A stretch of DNA of 64,000 nt from assembly GCF_035046485.1 (NCBI RefSeq), contig NC_085138.1, positions 341,446,263 to 341,510,262 of the forward strand, in the 5' to 3' direction. Positions within the stretch are counted from its first letter, which is position 1. Every line of letters starts with the position of its first letter. The notes under the pieces were generated by a model. It saw nothing but the letters and a program-made list of their open reading frames with translations, searched no databases and had not been told where the DNA came from. A program made the position numbers and the translations under genes. Below, piece after piece: positions 31,166 to 42,272 of this stretch. Origin of the DNA: Aedes albopictus. Its lineage: Eukaryota > Arthropoda > Insecta > Diptera > Culicidae.

Positions 31166-32037
31166 TCGTCAGCGGTGTCTGCGGCAGACACTACGGATGA
31201 GAGCGTTAGCAAAGAATTGCGTGTATTGATCGCCGATTGATGAAGAGAAGAAATCCACCGAAAGAATCACAGATTTCGTGGCTACAACCAACTAGTTCAT
31301 GGAAGCTAAGCCACGTGCATTTCATTGCTAACGGTTGAAACGCATTGGAAGTGGCATGAAGTTCTGCCAATGCATTACTTTCTCAGCCACGATAAGCATT
31401 ATGATCAGAATCTTTTCCCGGCTTGGAATGCCTGAAACGCTCGGTAGAGATAACGGGATGCCGTACATAAGCAGCGAGTTCCAGAAGTTCTGTAGCGATA
31501 GCGGTATTTATCACGTAACAATGGCACCTTTTCATCAGCAGTCTTGAAGGTTCGTGGACACGTTCAAGAGGGCGCTCAAGACGATCTAGGAGAGGAAGGA
31601 CGAGCTTGGACAAGCGTTGGATATTTTTTGCTAAACTATTGCACGACACCGAATCAAGAGGCTAAGAATTTATTATTGCTAGTGAAAAAAATCAACAACA
31701 AGTTGCGCTGGGCACTTGGAACTGTGTGTCCTGAAGATCGGCATGGTGTCGCATACTGGAGATCAGCGCAGATGGTCCGAGCGAATATCAACCAAATGTA
31801 CAGTGCTAGAGTACCGCCACGACTATACACATCTGAACGGCCGCAATCAGCACTGCCTCTAGATGTTCCGCTCAATGCGTGGAGCCTTGCGAGAACTGCG
31901 CCGCCAGTTCTAATACCATATTTGCTGTCAACGGACCTAGTAGACTCATCGATCCCGTCTGTTGGTCTTCCAGAGGTCTTCCAGAGCCTCTGCAGTAGTA
32001 AGAAGGGGGAATGTTGGGGGCAACTGAAATGCGTCTG
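31166..32037 (+). pseudogene. Gypsy integrase core and C-terminal part
   Basis: Integrase words are FSRLGMPETLGRDNGMPYIS, SEFQKFCSDSGIYHVTMAPF and HQQS, followed after a frame break by RFVDTFKRALKTI. The second catalytic Asp (R-DNG, usually SDNG) and the SEF-FC region are visible. A long open C-terminal frame (from 31544 to the gap) holds ANINQMYSARVPPRLYTSER. The rest runs into the 500-N gap. Confidence 0.75.
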
Positions 32038-32537
32038 NNNNNNNNNNNNNNNNNNNNNNNNNNNNNNNNNNNNNNNNNNNNNNNNNNNNNNNNNNNNNNN
32101 NNNNNNNNNNNNNNNNNNNNNNNNNNNNNNNNNNNNNNNNNNNNNNNNNNNNNNNNNNNNNNNNNNNNNNNNNNNNNNNNNNNNNNNNNNNNNNNNNNNN
32201 NNNNNNNNNNNNNNNNNNNNNNNNNNNNNNNNNNNNNNNNNNNNNNNNNNNNNNNNNNNNNNNNNNNNNNNNNNNNNNNNNNNNNNNNNNNNNNNNNNNN
32301 NNNNNNNNNNNNNNNNNNNNNNNNNNNNNNNNNNNNNNNNNNNNNNNNNNNNNNNNNNNNNNNNNNNNNNNNNNNNNNNNNNNNNNNNNNNNNNNNNNNN
32401 NNNNNNNNNNNNNNNNNNNNNNNNNNNNNNNNNNNNNNNNNNNNNNNNNNNNNNNNNNNNNNNNNNNNNNNNNNNNNNNNNNNNNNNNNNNNNNNNNNNN
32501 NNNNNNNNNNNNNNNNNNNNNNNNNNNNNNNNNNNNN
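32038..32537. other. Assembly gap, 500 N
   Basis: Exactly 500 N, the usual placeholder for a gap of unknown size. Gypsy 3' sequence ends at its left edge, and the RTE element resumes in mid-ORF at its right edge. Apparent proteins running through it are not real. Confidence 0.98.
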
Positions 32538-33337
32538 ATGGATATTATTGCTAGAACATTTGGAATGGTGGCAGAACAGTACACCCGCCTGAAACGTGAA
32601 GCAGCAAAGGTCGGACTGGTGGTGAATGTGGCTAAGACAAAGTACATGCTGGTAGGTGGGACTGAGCGAGACAGGACAAGCCTTGGCAGCAATGTTACGA
32701 TAGACGGGGATACTTTCGAGGTAGTAGAAGAATTCGTCTACCTCGGTTCCTTGCTAACGGCTGACAATAACGTGAGCCGTGAAATACGAAGGCGCATCAT
32801 CAGTGGAAGTCGTGTCTACTATGGGCTCCAGAAGAAACTGCGGTCAAAAAAGATTCACCCATATACAAGACGTTAATAAGACCGGTAATTCTCTACGGAC
32901 ACGAGACATGGACGATGCTCGAGGAGGACCTGCAAGCACTCGGAGTTTTCGAGCGACGGGTGTTAAGGACGATCTTCGGCGGCGTGCAGGAGAGCGGTGT
33001 GTGGCGGAGAAGGATGAACCACGAGCTCGCTGCACTTTACGGCGAACCCAGCATCCAGAAAGTGGCCAAAGCCGGAAGGATACGATGGGCAGGGCATGTT
33101 GCAAGAATGCCGGACAACAACCCTGCAAAGTTGGTGTTTGTTAACCATCCGGTTGGTACAAGAAGGCGTGGAGCGCAGAGAGCACGGTGGGCGGACCAGG
33201 TGGAGCGTGATCTGGCGAGCGTTGGGTGTGACCGACGTTGGAGAGCTGCAGTTGCAAATCGAGTATTATGGCGGCAAATTGTTGATTCAGTATTATCATG
33301 AATTTGATGTTAACTAAATAAATGAAAATGAATGACT
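32538..33337 (+). mobile_element. RTE-like (JAM1-type) LINE 3' part, copy 1
   Basis: The plus strand starts directly after the FADD box with MDIIARTFGMVAEQYTRLKR. It reads KTKYMLVGG and VEEFVYLGSLLTADNNVS, then after a frameshift at about 32860-32920 the tail WAGHVARMPDNNPAKLVF to RRWRAAVANRVLWRQIVDS (stop at 33301). The 3' end is a short TGAATG-like repeat tail (33310-33337). The RT catalytic part is lost in the gap. The same family occupies 52072-54660 on the minus strand. Confidence 0.85.
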
Positions 33338-33610
33338 GCCTGCATACTGCGTATTTTGACGTGCAGTTTTGTATAAAGAAATGCTTCGCAAACAATATAG
33401 AGACTATTTTTCTGACAGTTTTATCTGTTTTGCACCCCGAGATAGAGAAGTCTAGAACTTTACTTGATAGCTAGCGACACCTAACGGCGAAATAATCAAT
33501 TAAATAGTGAATTACCAGAATATTCTAGTCCTTCTGAACAACTTTGCCGATGACGAAACATTTCTATCTCCTTTGGATCCTGAGATAGAGAAATATAAAG
33601 CTTTTTCTGA
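33338..33610. other. Unrecognised AT-rich sequence with a related repeat word
   Basis: It contains GAGATAGAGAAGTCTAG followed by AGCGACACCTAACGGCG (33441-33490), a diverged direct copy of 33580-33630 and of the right end of the neighbouring foldback (GCGCCACCTAGCGGC). No gene is seen. Confidence 0.35.
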
Positions 33611-33985
33611 TAACCAACGCCACACGCTATGTTTAAACCAGCAGATTATAAAAATCAAATGTACTTCGGGTTTCTTCCCACCAAACAGCAGCATTCAAGC
33701 TATATTTTCATGTGCAGAAGGTTTCAAAATATTCTATCGGTGAAAATTTTTCCATACATTTTGTATGGGAGAGAAATTGGCCGATAATGGGAATTTCATG
33801 CAAATTTGTATGAAAAACAGCTAAAAAGATGAAAAAATCAAAATTTCCCCGATGAAATATTTTAAAAGTTTCCGCATATGATAATATAGTATGAATTCTG
33901 ATATTTTGTGGAAAGAAACCTGATGTACATTCATTTTTTATAATCTGCTGGTTCAGACATAGCGTGCGCCACCTAGCGGCAAAGT
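33611..33985. mobile_element. Foldback/MITE-like inverted repeat
   Basis: About 70 bp at 33619-33685 (CACGCTATGTTTAAACCAGC, then AGATTATAAAAATCAAATG) is the inverse of 33895-33968 with about 85% identity by eye. The outer right end is GCGCCACCTAGCGGCAAAG. It is non-coding. The Helitron at 33992 starts immediately after it. Confidence 0.7.
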
Positions 33986-33991
33986 TATCTA

Positions 33992-34292
33992 TCTATATAT
34001 ATAAAAATGAGTTTGAAGTCCCTTTGAGGCAACAAAGCTCACGAACGGCTGAACCGATCAGGATGACTTTTGCATGGTTAGGTTCGTATTCATGATGACT
34101 GTGTTTATATGTTAAAAAAGTTAGGAAAATGAACTTAAATGTAGGAAAAATAGACAAAATGCTGATTTTTATGACCTGGGAAGAAAATCAACACGATTGA
34201 AATGAAACCAATCTAGAGTGCCATGCTGAAATGACCTTAACAATTGTCAAACCACCACAACTTGGCAAGACAAAGTTTGCCGGGACAGCTAG
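33992..34292 (+). mobile_element. 301-bp non-autonomous Helitron
   Basis: Starts TCTATATATATAAAAATGAG and ends GCCGGGACAGCTAG, inserted precisely between A (33991) and T (34293) with no target duplication. A hairpin GGCAA-loop-TTGCC sits about 10 bases before the CTAG end. These are the three hallmarks of Helitron ends, and the 5' and 3' words are those common in arthropod Helitrons. It has no Rep/helicase coding capacity. Confidence 0.88.
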
Positions 34293-35166
34293 TTAACTAT
34301 AACATTCTAATATGAATTCGTATTTGTTCTAGGAATGTACCTATTATAAAATTGTTCAAAACTTCATCAACAGATGTTTCAGCACCATTAAAAATTCACT
34401 TTAGTAATTCAACCATAGTTGCCTTGGTAGTTTCGACTTTCTCAACATGTTTAGCCAGAAATTTCTGATGAAGTTCCGAAATATTTTTTTCAGAAATTTT
34501 ATCAGGAGCTATAAAAGATTTTCAATCATGCACTCTATCACAAATCCACTTCAACCAATAGTTGTCGAGAACTACGCAAAACCCAAGGGCTTTCGCAAAG
34601 TTTGCAAAGAATTTTCTCTATGATTTCGGAAAAAGGCCTTAAAAATATTTTCAAGAATTGTCAGGAAGATACATAAAGATATTGCTATTCGGGTTACATT
34701 TTCCGTATTTTATGCATAAGGCTCTTTGTAGGATCACTCAGCACTACTGCAAAAAAAGTATTCTATCATTAAATGCTTTTTACGAAATTTGTTTAGGACG
34801 CGCCCCATCAAGCAACTGAAACTGCACCGCTTTCGCGCTGTTTACGACGAACGAGGTTTTTGGAAGTGTTGTACTTTTTACAACGGCGCGCGTCCTGAAG
34901 GGATAAGATATTTCTGATTGCATTTCCTGTCGAATCAATCCCCCATCCTTATCCAACAACGGACACTAAAAATGTATGAATCATTAAGATTTGTTAGGTT
35001 TCTTTTTGAGAAATTTCTCGTTGAAGTTCAGCATAAAATTCCAGGATAACCTGCCCCCCCCCCCCCCTAGATCCGGTCCTGACAAATTCTTGATCAATGC
35101 AGGCGGTATTTTCTGAGGAATTTTGTAATAGCTAGAGTAAATTATTTAATAATTCTGCCATTATTT
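34293..35166. other. Unrecognised, partly degenerate-repeat sequence
   Basis: 34380-34700 shows the diffuse AGAAATTTC-type repeat texture. A short inverted pair AGGACGCGCC / GGCGCGCGTCCT bounds 34797-34906 and may be a small MITE. A C14 tract lies at about 35053-35066. No gene is seen. Confidence 0.35.
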
Positions 35167-35590
35167 TCGGAGTAATTTAACCCTTCAATACCCAATCCAC
35201 CTTAATGACAGACTCGTGAGAATTCCAAGATGGCTGCCACAACGGTCGAATTTTGCAGCTACTCATGAATTTGAGCGCACAAATCTTATTGAGTTTTGTG
35301 CAGGGCATCTGGTGTAATATTGAGCTAGGATTTCAAGACGTTTGTTCCTAAGGCGGTGTACAGTTTGAGCATTTTGTATTTTGTCTTTCGTGGGCAGTCA
35401 AAACTTTCTTATTTTTTTGGCTGATATTTAAGACTGCTATGTATACCTCAAAAGGGGTTTTCATGTGTTTTGAAGCGTATTTACATTTCAGAAATCATAA
35501 GGAATTTATGTTTGGGTCACCATTCAGATGTCATTGTTTCTTCGCATTTTTTTTAATTTTTCCTTAATCATTCTATTACAGCTAAAGAAT
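35167..35590. repeat. Dispersed repeat related to 48850-49045
   Basis: Both copies share TTAACCCT, AATACCCAA, CTTGAGCATTTTGTATTTT-like text, TCAAAACTTTC, TTTTGGCTGATATTTAA and CAGATGTCATTGTTTCTT in the same order. The TTAACCCT start recalls TTAA-targeting elements such as that at 37171, but I could not define both ends. Confidence 0.5.
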
Positions 35591-36960
35591 TTAACCCTCG
35601 AGCGATCACGCTGTTGTATTTTGTACAACACGTTAGCTTTTTGTACTCGCTTTTTGTACTTAGCATTAGCGTGGTGCTGGTGGTGGTGGCCACTGCCTCC
35701 ATCGTGGCGACTGCCGGAATGTTAAGGAGATACGGGATATCGTATCAATTTTGCTCTCTTTCATCGCCATTACCCTCGAAACTTTGATGATGCAAATCTC
35801 TCCCAGTTCCCATCTCTTCAGCTTCTAATGCACCGATTGATCTCAAATTTTGTCTGGACATTCATAGAACTTGAAATATGATCAGTGAAAAAAGAATTTA
35901 TTTGTGAAAAAAAAACTTTTTAAAATATCGCAAAACTCCCATTTTACGAAAAATAGTTAATTTGCGATTTTTTATTATTTTGTAAACGAATCGTTTTAAG
36001 TGAATGGTTTGTTTAGAAAAGTTATGTGTTTTGTTAGACTGATCCACTTTGCAGAAAACATATTTGTCTAAATATTGAAATTACAGAATTATTTTAAAAC
36101 CAATTTATTTTCAATTTTTGTCGCAATGCGAAATTTGCGATAACTTTTGAAATGTTGCTTGTAATAGTCTAATTTCTTGACATGTTGAATTTGCAGTTAT
36201 TAAGAGTGTCCAGTTAAATTTTGAAATCAATCTGTGCACTAGAAGCTCAGATTCAGAGCTAAAAAATTGAGCATTTTGTATGAAAATCAACCAATGTGTA
36301 CTTCATTCTGTCCAGTACTGTAACTGAAAACTTAGTCGATTATTTATCGCATGTAAGTATGTATACAACCGTACAATTGCCAGCCCATTCATGCAGTAGG
36401 ACTCGAAATGTATCTTCAAAGTTTGAGAGCAATGATTGCTGATTCTCATGACGCCCTGTAAAGCCTTGATGTAGGTGAATACCGTCGAAAATTATTTTCT
36501 CAAAAAAGACATGGAAATAAAGTTTTCCACAAAAACTTCCAATATTTCTACAATAATTAAAAAAAACCCCAAAATTTTTTGTCTCAAAAAAAAATGGTGA
36601 CCCAAATAGGCTCCAAGCAATAACATAAAAGGTAGGGGTGTTTACAAATGAAAGTTAAAAAAACCAAAGCAAAACAATACAAACAATACCGAATTATTGA
36701 TCAAAACATGTTTTGATCGATTTTATGTAGATGACGAAAAATGATGTTTAGATCAAAATGAAAAAAAAAGTAGATTTAAGATAATTAAGCAGTTCTGAGG
36801 AAATTCCCTCGAAATATATTCGACATCGGAATTTTCAGTAAAATGGTTTCTTAATGAAGAATTTCAAAATATGAATAAAAATTTCAAAAGCTTTTTTTGA
36901 TTAATTATTAAAACGACCGATAAGTTAGTGAAGTTGTTTTTCTACGGACATACCATGTAT
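35591..36960. other. Unrecognised AT-rich sequence
   Basis: No domains, no clear inverted ends. A GTGGTGCTGGTGGTGGTGG patch lies at about 35670-35690; the rest is AT-rich text with A/T tracts. It is probably old intron or transposon sequence. Confidence 0.3.
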
Positions 36961-36967
36961 AACCATT

Positions 36968-37012
36968 TTTGAAGAAGGCCCAAATCAAGCGTCGAAACGT
37001 TGGATTAAATAA
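36968..37012 (+). ncRNA. Hammerhead-like motif (possible Penelope-type remnant), copy 1
   Basis: TTGAAGAAGGCCCAAATCAA runs into GCGTCGAAACGTTGGATT. The order TGA-AGA, stem-loop, CGAAAC, G resembles the hammerhead ribozyme core found in Penelope-like elements. The CTGATGA box is imperfect and stem II is weak, so activity is doubtful. An inverted, better preserved copy is at 37430-37472. Confidence 0.3.
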
Positions 37013-37170
37013 AGTCACTCCGCTTTTAATCTTCCATGATTGGAAATCCAATCGTAGAGAAATAACCCACTATTTTTTGAAAATTTAAGAAAAAAATCTG
37101 TTGAAATTTTAAAAACTGTACCTGGTGATATTCATAAGGAGTTCTAATTGAAATCTACTCTCTGTATTAA

Positions 37171-37286
37171 CCCTAAAAGGGATACCTTCATGGCCTCAGT
37201 TTCGTCACCTCGCTGAGTGTGTTCCATCAAAGACGAGCTCTGAAAGGCGCCTGGGGTCCAATGGACCCCAAGTATTCTTTTTAGGG
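37171..37286. mobile_element. 116-bp TTAA-flanked MITE
   Basis: TTAA (37167-37170) then CCCTAAAAGGGATAC; the right end is GTATTCTTTTTAGGG then TTAA (37287-37290). A TTAA target and CCC termini fit a piggyBac-type non-autonomous element. An internal small palindrome, GGGGTCCAATGGACCCC, lies at about 37254-37270. Confidence 0.8.
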
Positions 37287-37290
37287 TTAA

Positions 37291-38180
37291 GGGAGCAGTT
37301 TTTGCAGTACTCGCCGCGTACTTCAAACACTAAATATCCATAAATTATTTATTCAGCTACCTCTGGAGGTTTTCTCTGTCGAATTTCATAAATGCACAGC
37401 TTGGGCAACTTGACATATGAATGTATTTCTTGGATCCAACGTTTCGATTCCCATTTGGGTCTTTATCAGGGATCTTTATTTTTGGAGTTTTTGTTTTTAA
37501 TTTCGTCGTTGTACTTATCTTTTAAACTGTGGAAACGGTAATTTCACCTTCTCATATATCTGCCGTTCTTCATTCTATTTGTAAAAAAAATTGGTACCTA
37601 TGATTTTTTCAAGCCAAATTCATGTGTATTCCAAACCTTTGAGCAAGTACTTTAAAAATCACAGTTTTTTCTGGAGGTATTCCAAATTCAAAGTGTCTGC
37701 CGCACATATATTGTGATGTTGAGTTTCTCGTTATGATCAAGTTAAAATATTGTATAGAAATATCTAAATATCATTCAATCTTAAGACTATATAATTTGTA
37801 TTTTCGGTTTTATTGCGTGAACATTTTTTTTAGAACACTTGGGAGAAGTGTGAATCTTGCAAACTACAAAATATTCTAAAAATTACGTATAATTCGAGAT
37901 TTTTTTTTATTTTTTTTTCACTTAGAATTAACTACGTGAACTTAAACATATTTTTCCAGAGCAATTGGGATATGTATGAATCTTTGAAAATACTAAATCT
38001 GCACAAAATATAGGATAATGGTCGAGTTTTGGACCCCTAGAGGACAGTAGTTTGAATTGAAGTCAAAATCAAACAAATTCAAAGGGTGTTACACATAATG
38101 GTGATGTTTGTATGATCGTAAACGCATCCACTGCCCGTTAAAAATACCCAGAAGGAAAAAATTGATGAACACAACTGATT
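37291..38180. other. Unrecognised AT-rich sequence
   Basis: Holds the second hammerhead-like motif (37430-37472). Otherwise AT-rich text without ORFs, inverted ends or microsatellites that I can identify. Confidence 0.3.
37430..37472 (-). ncRNA. Hammerhead-like motif, copy 2
   Basis: The minus strand reads CCCTGATAAAGACCCAAATG then GGAATCGAAACG and TTGGATCCAA. CTGATAA (consensus CTGATGA), a GACCC/GGGaaTC stem II and CGAAAC are in the right order. The following TTGGATCCAA is self-complementary, a possible short stem III, as in Penelope-type hammerheads that act as dimers (family knowledge). One consensus base is changed. Confidence 0.35.
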
Positions 38181-38188
38181 CTTGAAGC

Positions 38189-38636
38189 CAGTCTTCCCAC
38201 GAACTCAACACAAGTTCAACTTTGGTACGTTTTCTAGCACTTGTGTTGAACATCAAACGCCAAACATCGGGGTACCCGTGTTTGCTAGCGTACTCCGTAC
38301 CAAAGAGTACTCAAGTACAAAACTTGTGTACGTACAGAAGTACAAAACGAAAACCGAACAGAGCGAAATCCGAGAATGAAACCCGTAGCGGCTTTCCGAT
38401 TGCTAAACGAGTGGTGCCGAACCGTCAATCGTTGTTCGAGAAAGTTCTTTTTTGCACGATCGCACGTTTCACGCGGTTTTCGTGTACTGTACATATGTTC
38501 GTACTTGTGTTTGAAACGTACTCCGAACACGTTTGGGTACAGATTTGTGTGTTGCGGTTTAAACACCAAGTCGGAGTACAGTCGAAGTTTAAATACAGCA
38601 GTACTCAGCGAGTTCGGTGTTCATCTGGGAAGACTG
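38189..38636. mobile_element. 448-bp non-autonomous hAT element
   Basis: Ends CAGTCTTCCCA / TGGGAAGACTG (11-bp perfect TIR) flanked by the 8-bp duplication CTTGAAGC (38181-38188 and 38637-38644). The 8-bp TSD with CAG...CTG ends is characteristic of hAT. The interior has many GTAC and AGTAC words in both orientations, likely binding sites. It has no transposase. Confidence 0.88.
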
Positions 38637-38646
38637 CTTGAAGCAT

Positions 38647-38656
38647 AATTTTTCAC

Positions 38657-38660
<4 letters not shown>
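38647..38660. repeat. 14-bp target-site duplication of the I element (left)
   Basis: AATTTTTCACTATT, identical to 45808-45821. The two copies define the insertion of the I-clade LINE. Confidence 0.85.
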
Positions 38661-38687
<27 letters not shown>

Positions 38688-39056
38688 TATTTTAATTCAA
38701 AATTTAGAAAGAGGGAAAAGCCCCCTTGAGCGATTTACATTTAAAATCATTCTCAAAAGGGCGCAAAACCTCTTTTTCTTTTAAAAAATCATTACAAAAA
38801 TAAAATAATTTAAAACTATTCTAAAGGCTCAAACGGAATTTATCCATCGCAGAGCCGGAATCTTGATAGTGGATCCTCAACCGAAAACCAGGCAATCCTC
38901 CATCGATTTTATATTTTCTTCAATCCTGAAAAAACAGAAAAAAATGCGAGAATCATTCAAAATATAAAAAAATCATTATTTTTAAAAATCATACTAAATA
39001 AGAAATGTCATTTAAAAATTTATATAACAATTGCATATTTGGAAGAAATTTACTTG

Positions 39057-40578
39057 CTAATATATCTCGAACAGACTCAGGAAACGTATCATGAGGTTTT
39101 TGTAAATTACTAAGGAATGAAATTCTAGGTATACTATATTTATTACAATTAAAAACTTTATGATAAATATCCTCGTAAAAATCGCCGCAATCACATAAAT
39201 TAGAATCTTAATATTAATGCGATACAAATGACTATTACAAATATAATGATTTGAAATAAGTCTTGACAATGAACAAATAAAATTTCTTCCAACAAACAAT
39301 TTTTTGAACCATGAAGTGTGATTTACAATTGGCTGAATGGAATGACACCAACGGCCTTTATCGCTGGAATTCCAAGAAAGTTGCCAATCATGTAAAGATT
39401 TAGTTTTCAATACAGTATGATATTCAGAAGAAGCAATTTGACGATTATATATAACACCACAACGAACACCTAATTTAGCCAATGTATCAGCTTGCTCATT
39501 GCCATATATATTAGAATGGGCTGGAATCCATACAAATTTGATAATAAACCCCTGATGGTATAAATTATATAATTCTTCTTTCAATTTTAATATGATATGA
39601 TGTGTTTTGAAGTAAAAATTTATGGATTTGATAGCATTTAAACAGCTTAAACTATCCGTACATATAATAAATATATTTGGAGTTAACTTTTTAATTATCG
39701 TACAAGTAAAATATAAAGCAGTTAATTCAGCAATGAATATTGAACAAGGGGATTGTAATTTATAAAAATAAGTAGAAGTGTAATTATATATACCAAATTC
39801 AGCAACATTTTGAATCAATGACCCATCAGAAAAATAAATTTGTTTTAATTCTTCATGGAATGATAAATCAATAATAGGAGTAAATGAATGGATATTAATA
39901 TCAAAATTATGGAAATTAACTGAGGGAATCAAATTTGGCGCAATATTCAATGAGCAACAATATTGAAATGAATGCAATATTCTACAAGTAGGATTTATTA
40001 TTGATAAGCATTTCAAAATGTCAATTAATGGATGATTTTTATTGATACATTGTAACACAAATTTGCAATTTAGCTCGTGCAAACGCATTTTGAGTGGAAT
40101 AATACCCGCTAGAACTTCTACAGATTTAGTATGAGTAGAGTTCATTAATTTTAGACAGATTCTCAAACTACGGAATTGAATTTTCTCTAATTTAGAAAAG
40201 TGTGTATGAGTTGTGCTTATAAAAGTGAAACAACCATATTCCAAAACAGAACGAATAGTTGTTTTATAGAGTACTATCAAATCAGATGGATGTGCACCCC
40301 ACCAAGTGCCTGTAATGGTTTTGAGAAAGTTTATTCTTTTTGAACAAATTTTTTGAACGTGTTGAATATGTTTATTCCACAATAATTTTGAATCAAACCA
40401 AATTCTTAAATACTTATAGTCATCAACTTGTTCAATTTCATGACCATTGAGGTACAAATTAATACTAATGAGAGAACGTTTACGAGAAAATAAAATGAAT
40501 TTCGTTTTTGCTACTGAAAAAGTGAAACCATTATTATGAGCCCAAGATCCAATGTTATCTAATGTGCATTGCATAAAA
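39057..40578 (-). pseudogene. I-clade ORF2, RT thumb and RNase H part
   Basis: Starts at HFMQCT, duplicated at the insertion site, then WAHNNGFTFSVAKTKFILFS of the thumb and TWWGAHPSDLIVLYKTTIRS. RNase H follows with YFSDGS, AELTALY, ICTDSLSCLNAIKS and GNEQADTLAKLGV, so its acidic residues are present. RNase H would help remove the RNA template during target-primed synthesis. The apparent start with an Asn-Ala repeat is an artefact of the adjacent TAATGC-type microsatellite. The C-terminus ends at 39057. Confidence 0.85.
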
Positions 40579-42272
40579 TTAGCATTAGCATTAGCATTAG
40601 CATTAGCATTAAGCGAGTCGCACAAATTCGTAGGTGGTACAGTCCTTGAGTCCTAGACCGCTGTTATAAGGGTTGCCTCCTTCCCGTCTGAACCAAAGCA
40701 CAAAGATTTGGGACTAATCTCTGACTCTTAGACAAGACTGACGCAATCCTCCAATGGTCGAGCACTGTCCTGGCCACGTCCTTGCGACTGCTGAGGAATG
40801 GGAAAGGATGGTTAGTTTTGGACACCTATGAAAAATGTAGACAACTCTACGATCTCTCAGGCCTAGGTGTCACGGGAATTTGGGTGTTGTTAGTGGAAGG
40901 GTAAACTCCAAAGGATACGCTTGGTCAACGTTCAGGCACACCATTGTTAGTCTTCTTCGAATTAGTTGTCTGCCCGATTAATCCTGGTTTTCTCGTCGTC
41001 TTGGTGGCATTTGGTTGAATTACTAGATTCTTCGGTTGATAATCTGAAATATAAAATAATATTAACATCGTACGTCAAATAAGCTACATATAAGTGATAC
41101 GCTCGCCACAGTTGCATATTTTTACAATATTTATTATATCATACGATAAATTTACCTCAAACCTGCTGAAATAAAATGTTGATTAGCAGTACATAGGGTA
41201 AAAAATATAATTTGGACATGTATGTAATTTGGACAGGCACGGCGATGTATGACTTGTTCCAAAGAGCTAATAAAAGTTGATACTTCTCAATATCGTTAAT
41301 TGGATCAATCAGACCCTATTCTGTTGACTTTCGTTGAAAATACGCTTAACAATTACGAATTTACTTCAAAATTATCGAAAATGTAAATTATTTCACTAAA
41401 ACCCCTCAAATGTACAGGTATGCAAGACGACATACACTTCACAGTCACATACAATATTCACTCCAAAAGCGTTGAAATAATAATTGTAAGAAATTTAAAT
41501 GCCTTATTGCAATGAAAACTGTTCAATAAAGAAGCATTGGGCAGTTAAACTCTTATCATTCATCTAGAACGCATAAAATAGGTGGTGTCCAAAATACATT
41601 ACAAGTTTTCTACTGTAAATATATTTTGGCCATCTGGCGAACTACATGGGGATGCTGTACAATTGCATACTTGGAGGCGTATTCTGTGGGTCTGGCGATA
41701 TTTTCTCGATTTTAACAAAAACTATAATAGTTATCAAAATAGATGCCTGTTAAGCGGAGAAATTTGATTATTTATAACAAAATATTTGTTAATTTATACT
41801 ACTTCCATGATTTACTAGTATTCATGGCTAAACATTGAGATAATTGCCCTGTCCAAATTATATATACCTAAGGGTGTCCAAAACATATATTCGGTGTCCA
41901 AAATGCAATTCTAACAAGCGATTGGAAATTTTAATTTTCTCAGCTTAAAATGCTTTCGTTAAGGTTTTTGTCACCAGGAACGCAAAGCACAATCATATAA
42001 TAAGTGTACAAGTAACTTTGCACGATAATCAATTGCTTTCTAAGGAAGATAGGGGACGATTTTTCCAACGTTGTGCTCAGCCTGTCCAAAATACATGAAT
42101 TACCCTACATTGAAACAAAATTAACTACAAAACACAAAAAAGCATCAAACTTTGATCTTGGAATATTTATAAATACGATAAATGTCAAGATCAAAATTTG
42201 ATTTGGTAGATCTTACACCGCAACGCACCATTCTAAGGTGATCTACCCAAGTTACGGCATTGTGCATTGCAT
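40579..42272 (-). mobile_element. Insertion with TAATGC-repeat tail and 16-bp TSD
   Basis: GTGCATTGCATAAAAT occurs at 40563-40578 and 42273-42288, a 16-bp duplication. On the minus strand the insert ends in tandem TAATGC units (plus 40579-40613), typical of a LINE or LINE-dependent 3' tail. No coding domain is seen in 40614-41190. A TA-flanked TIR element occupies 41196-42105. The host is the I element's RT gene, so this is younger than that LINE. Confidence 0.7.
41196..42105. mobile_element. 910-bp TA-flanked element with GGGTAA ends
   Basis: TA (41194-41195), GGGTAAAAAATATAATTTGG at the left, and the inverse of GGGTAATTCATGTATTTTGG at the right, then TA (42106-42107). Words such as TTTGGACA or TGTCCAAA recur at least seven times near the ends and at 41582-41600 and 41850-41915. 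They look like subterminal binding repeats. It is non-coding. Confidence 0.75.

Larger units (their letters stand above)
26340..32037 (+). mobile_element. Decayed Ty3/gypsy element, split by two insertions
   Basis: Plus-strand pieces in Ty3/gypsy order: reverse transcriptase (26340-26990), RNase H/connection (27000-27401 and 29139-29400) and integrase (31166-32037). RT before integrase separates it from copia. Insertions at 27402-29138 (5-bp duplication TGCCG) and 29411-31156 (10-bp duplication CGACAAGCAT) add about 3.5 kb. No LTRs were identified; the 3' end disappears in the 500-N gap. Confidence 0.8.

Noticed and set aside
31544..32692. Large open frames running through the N block
   Set aside because: Runs of N translate as open. 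Only the gypsy integrase C-terminal part (31544-32037) and the RTE part from 32538 are real sequence.
38182..38641. Several overlapping 65-139-codon frames on both strands
   Set aside because: They lie inside the 448-bp hAT MITE, whose GTAC-rich palindromic repeats leave frames open by chance.
40578..40625. Asn-Ala repeat at the start of the I-clade RNase H frame
   Set aside because: It is the translation of the TAATGC-type microsatellite tail of the inserted element, not part of the I-element protein.
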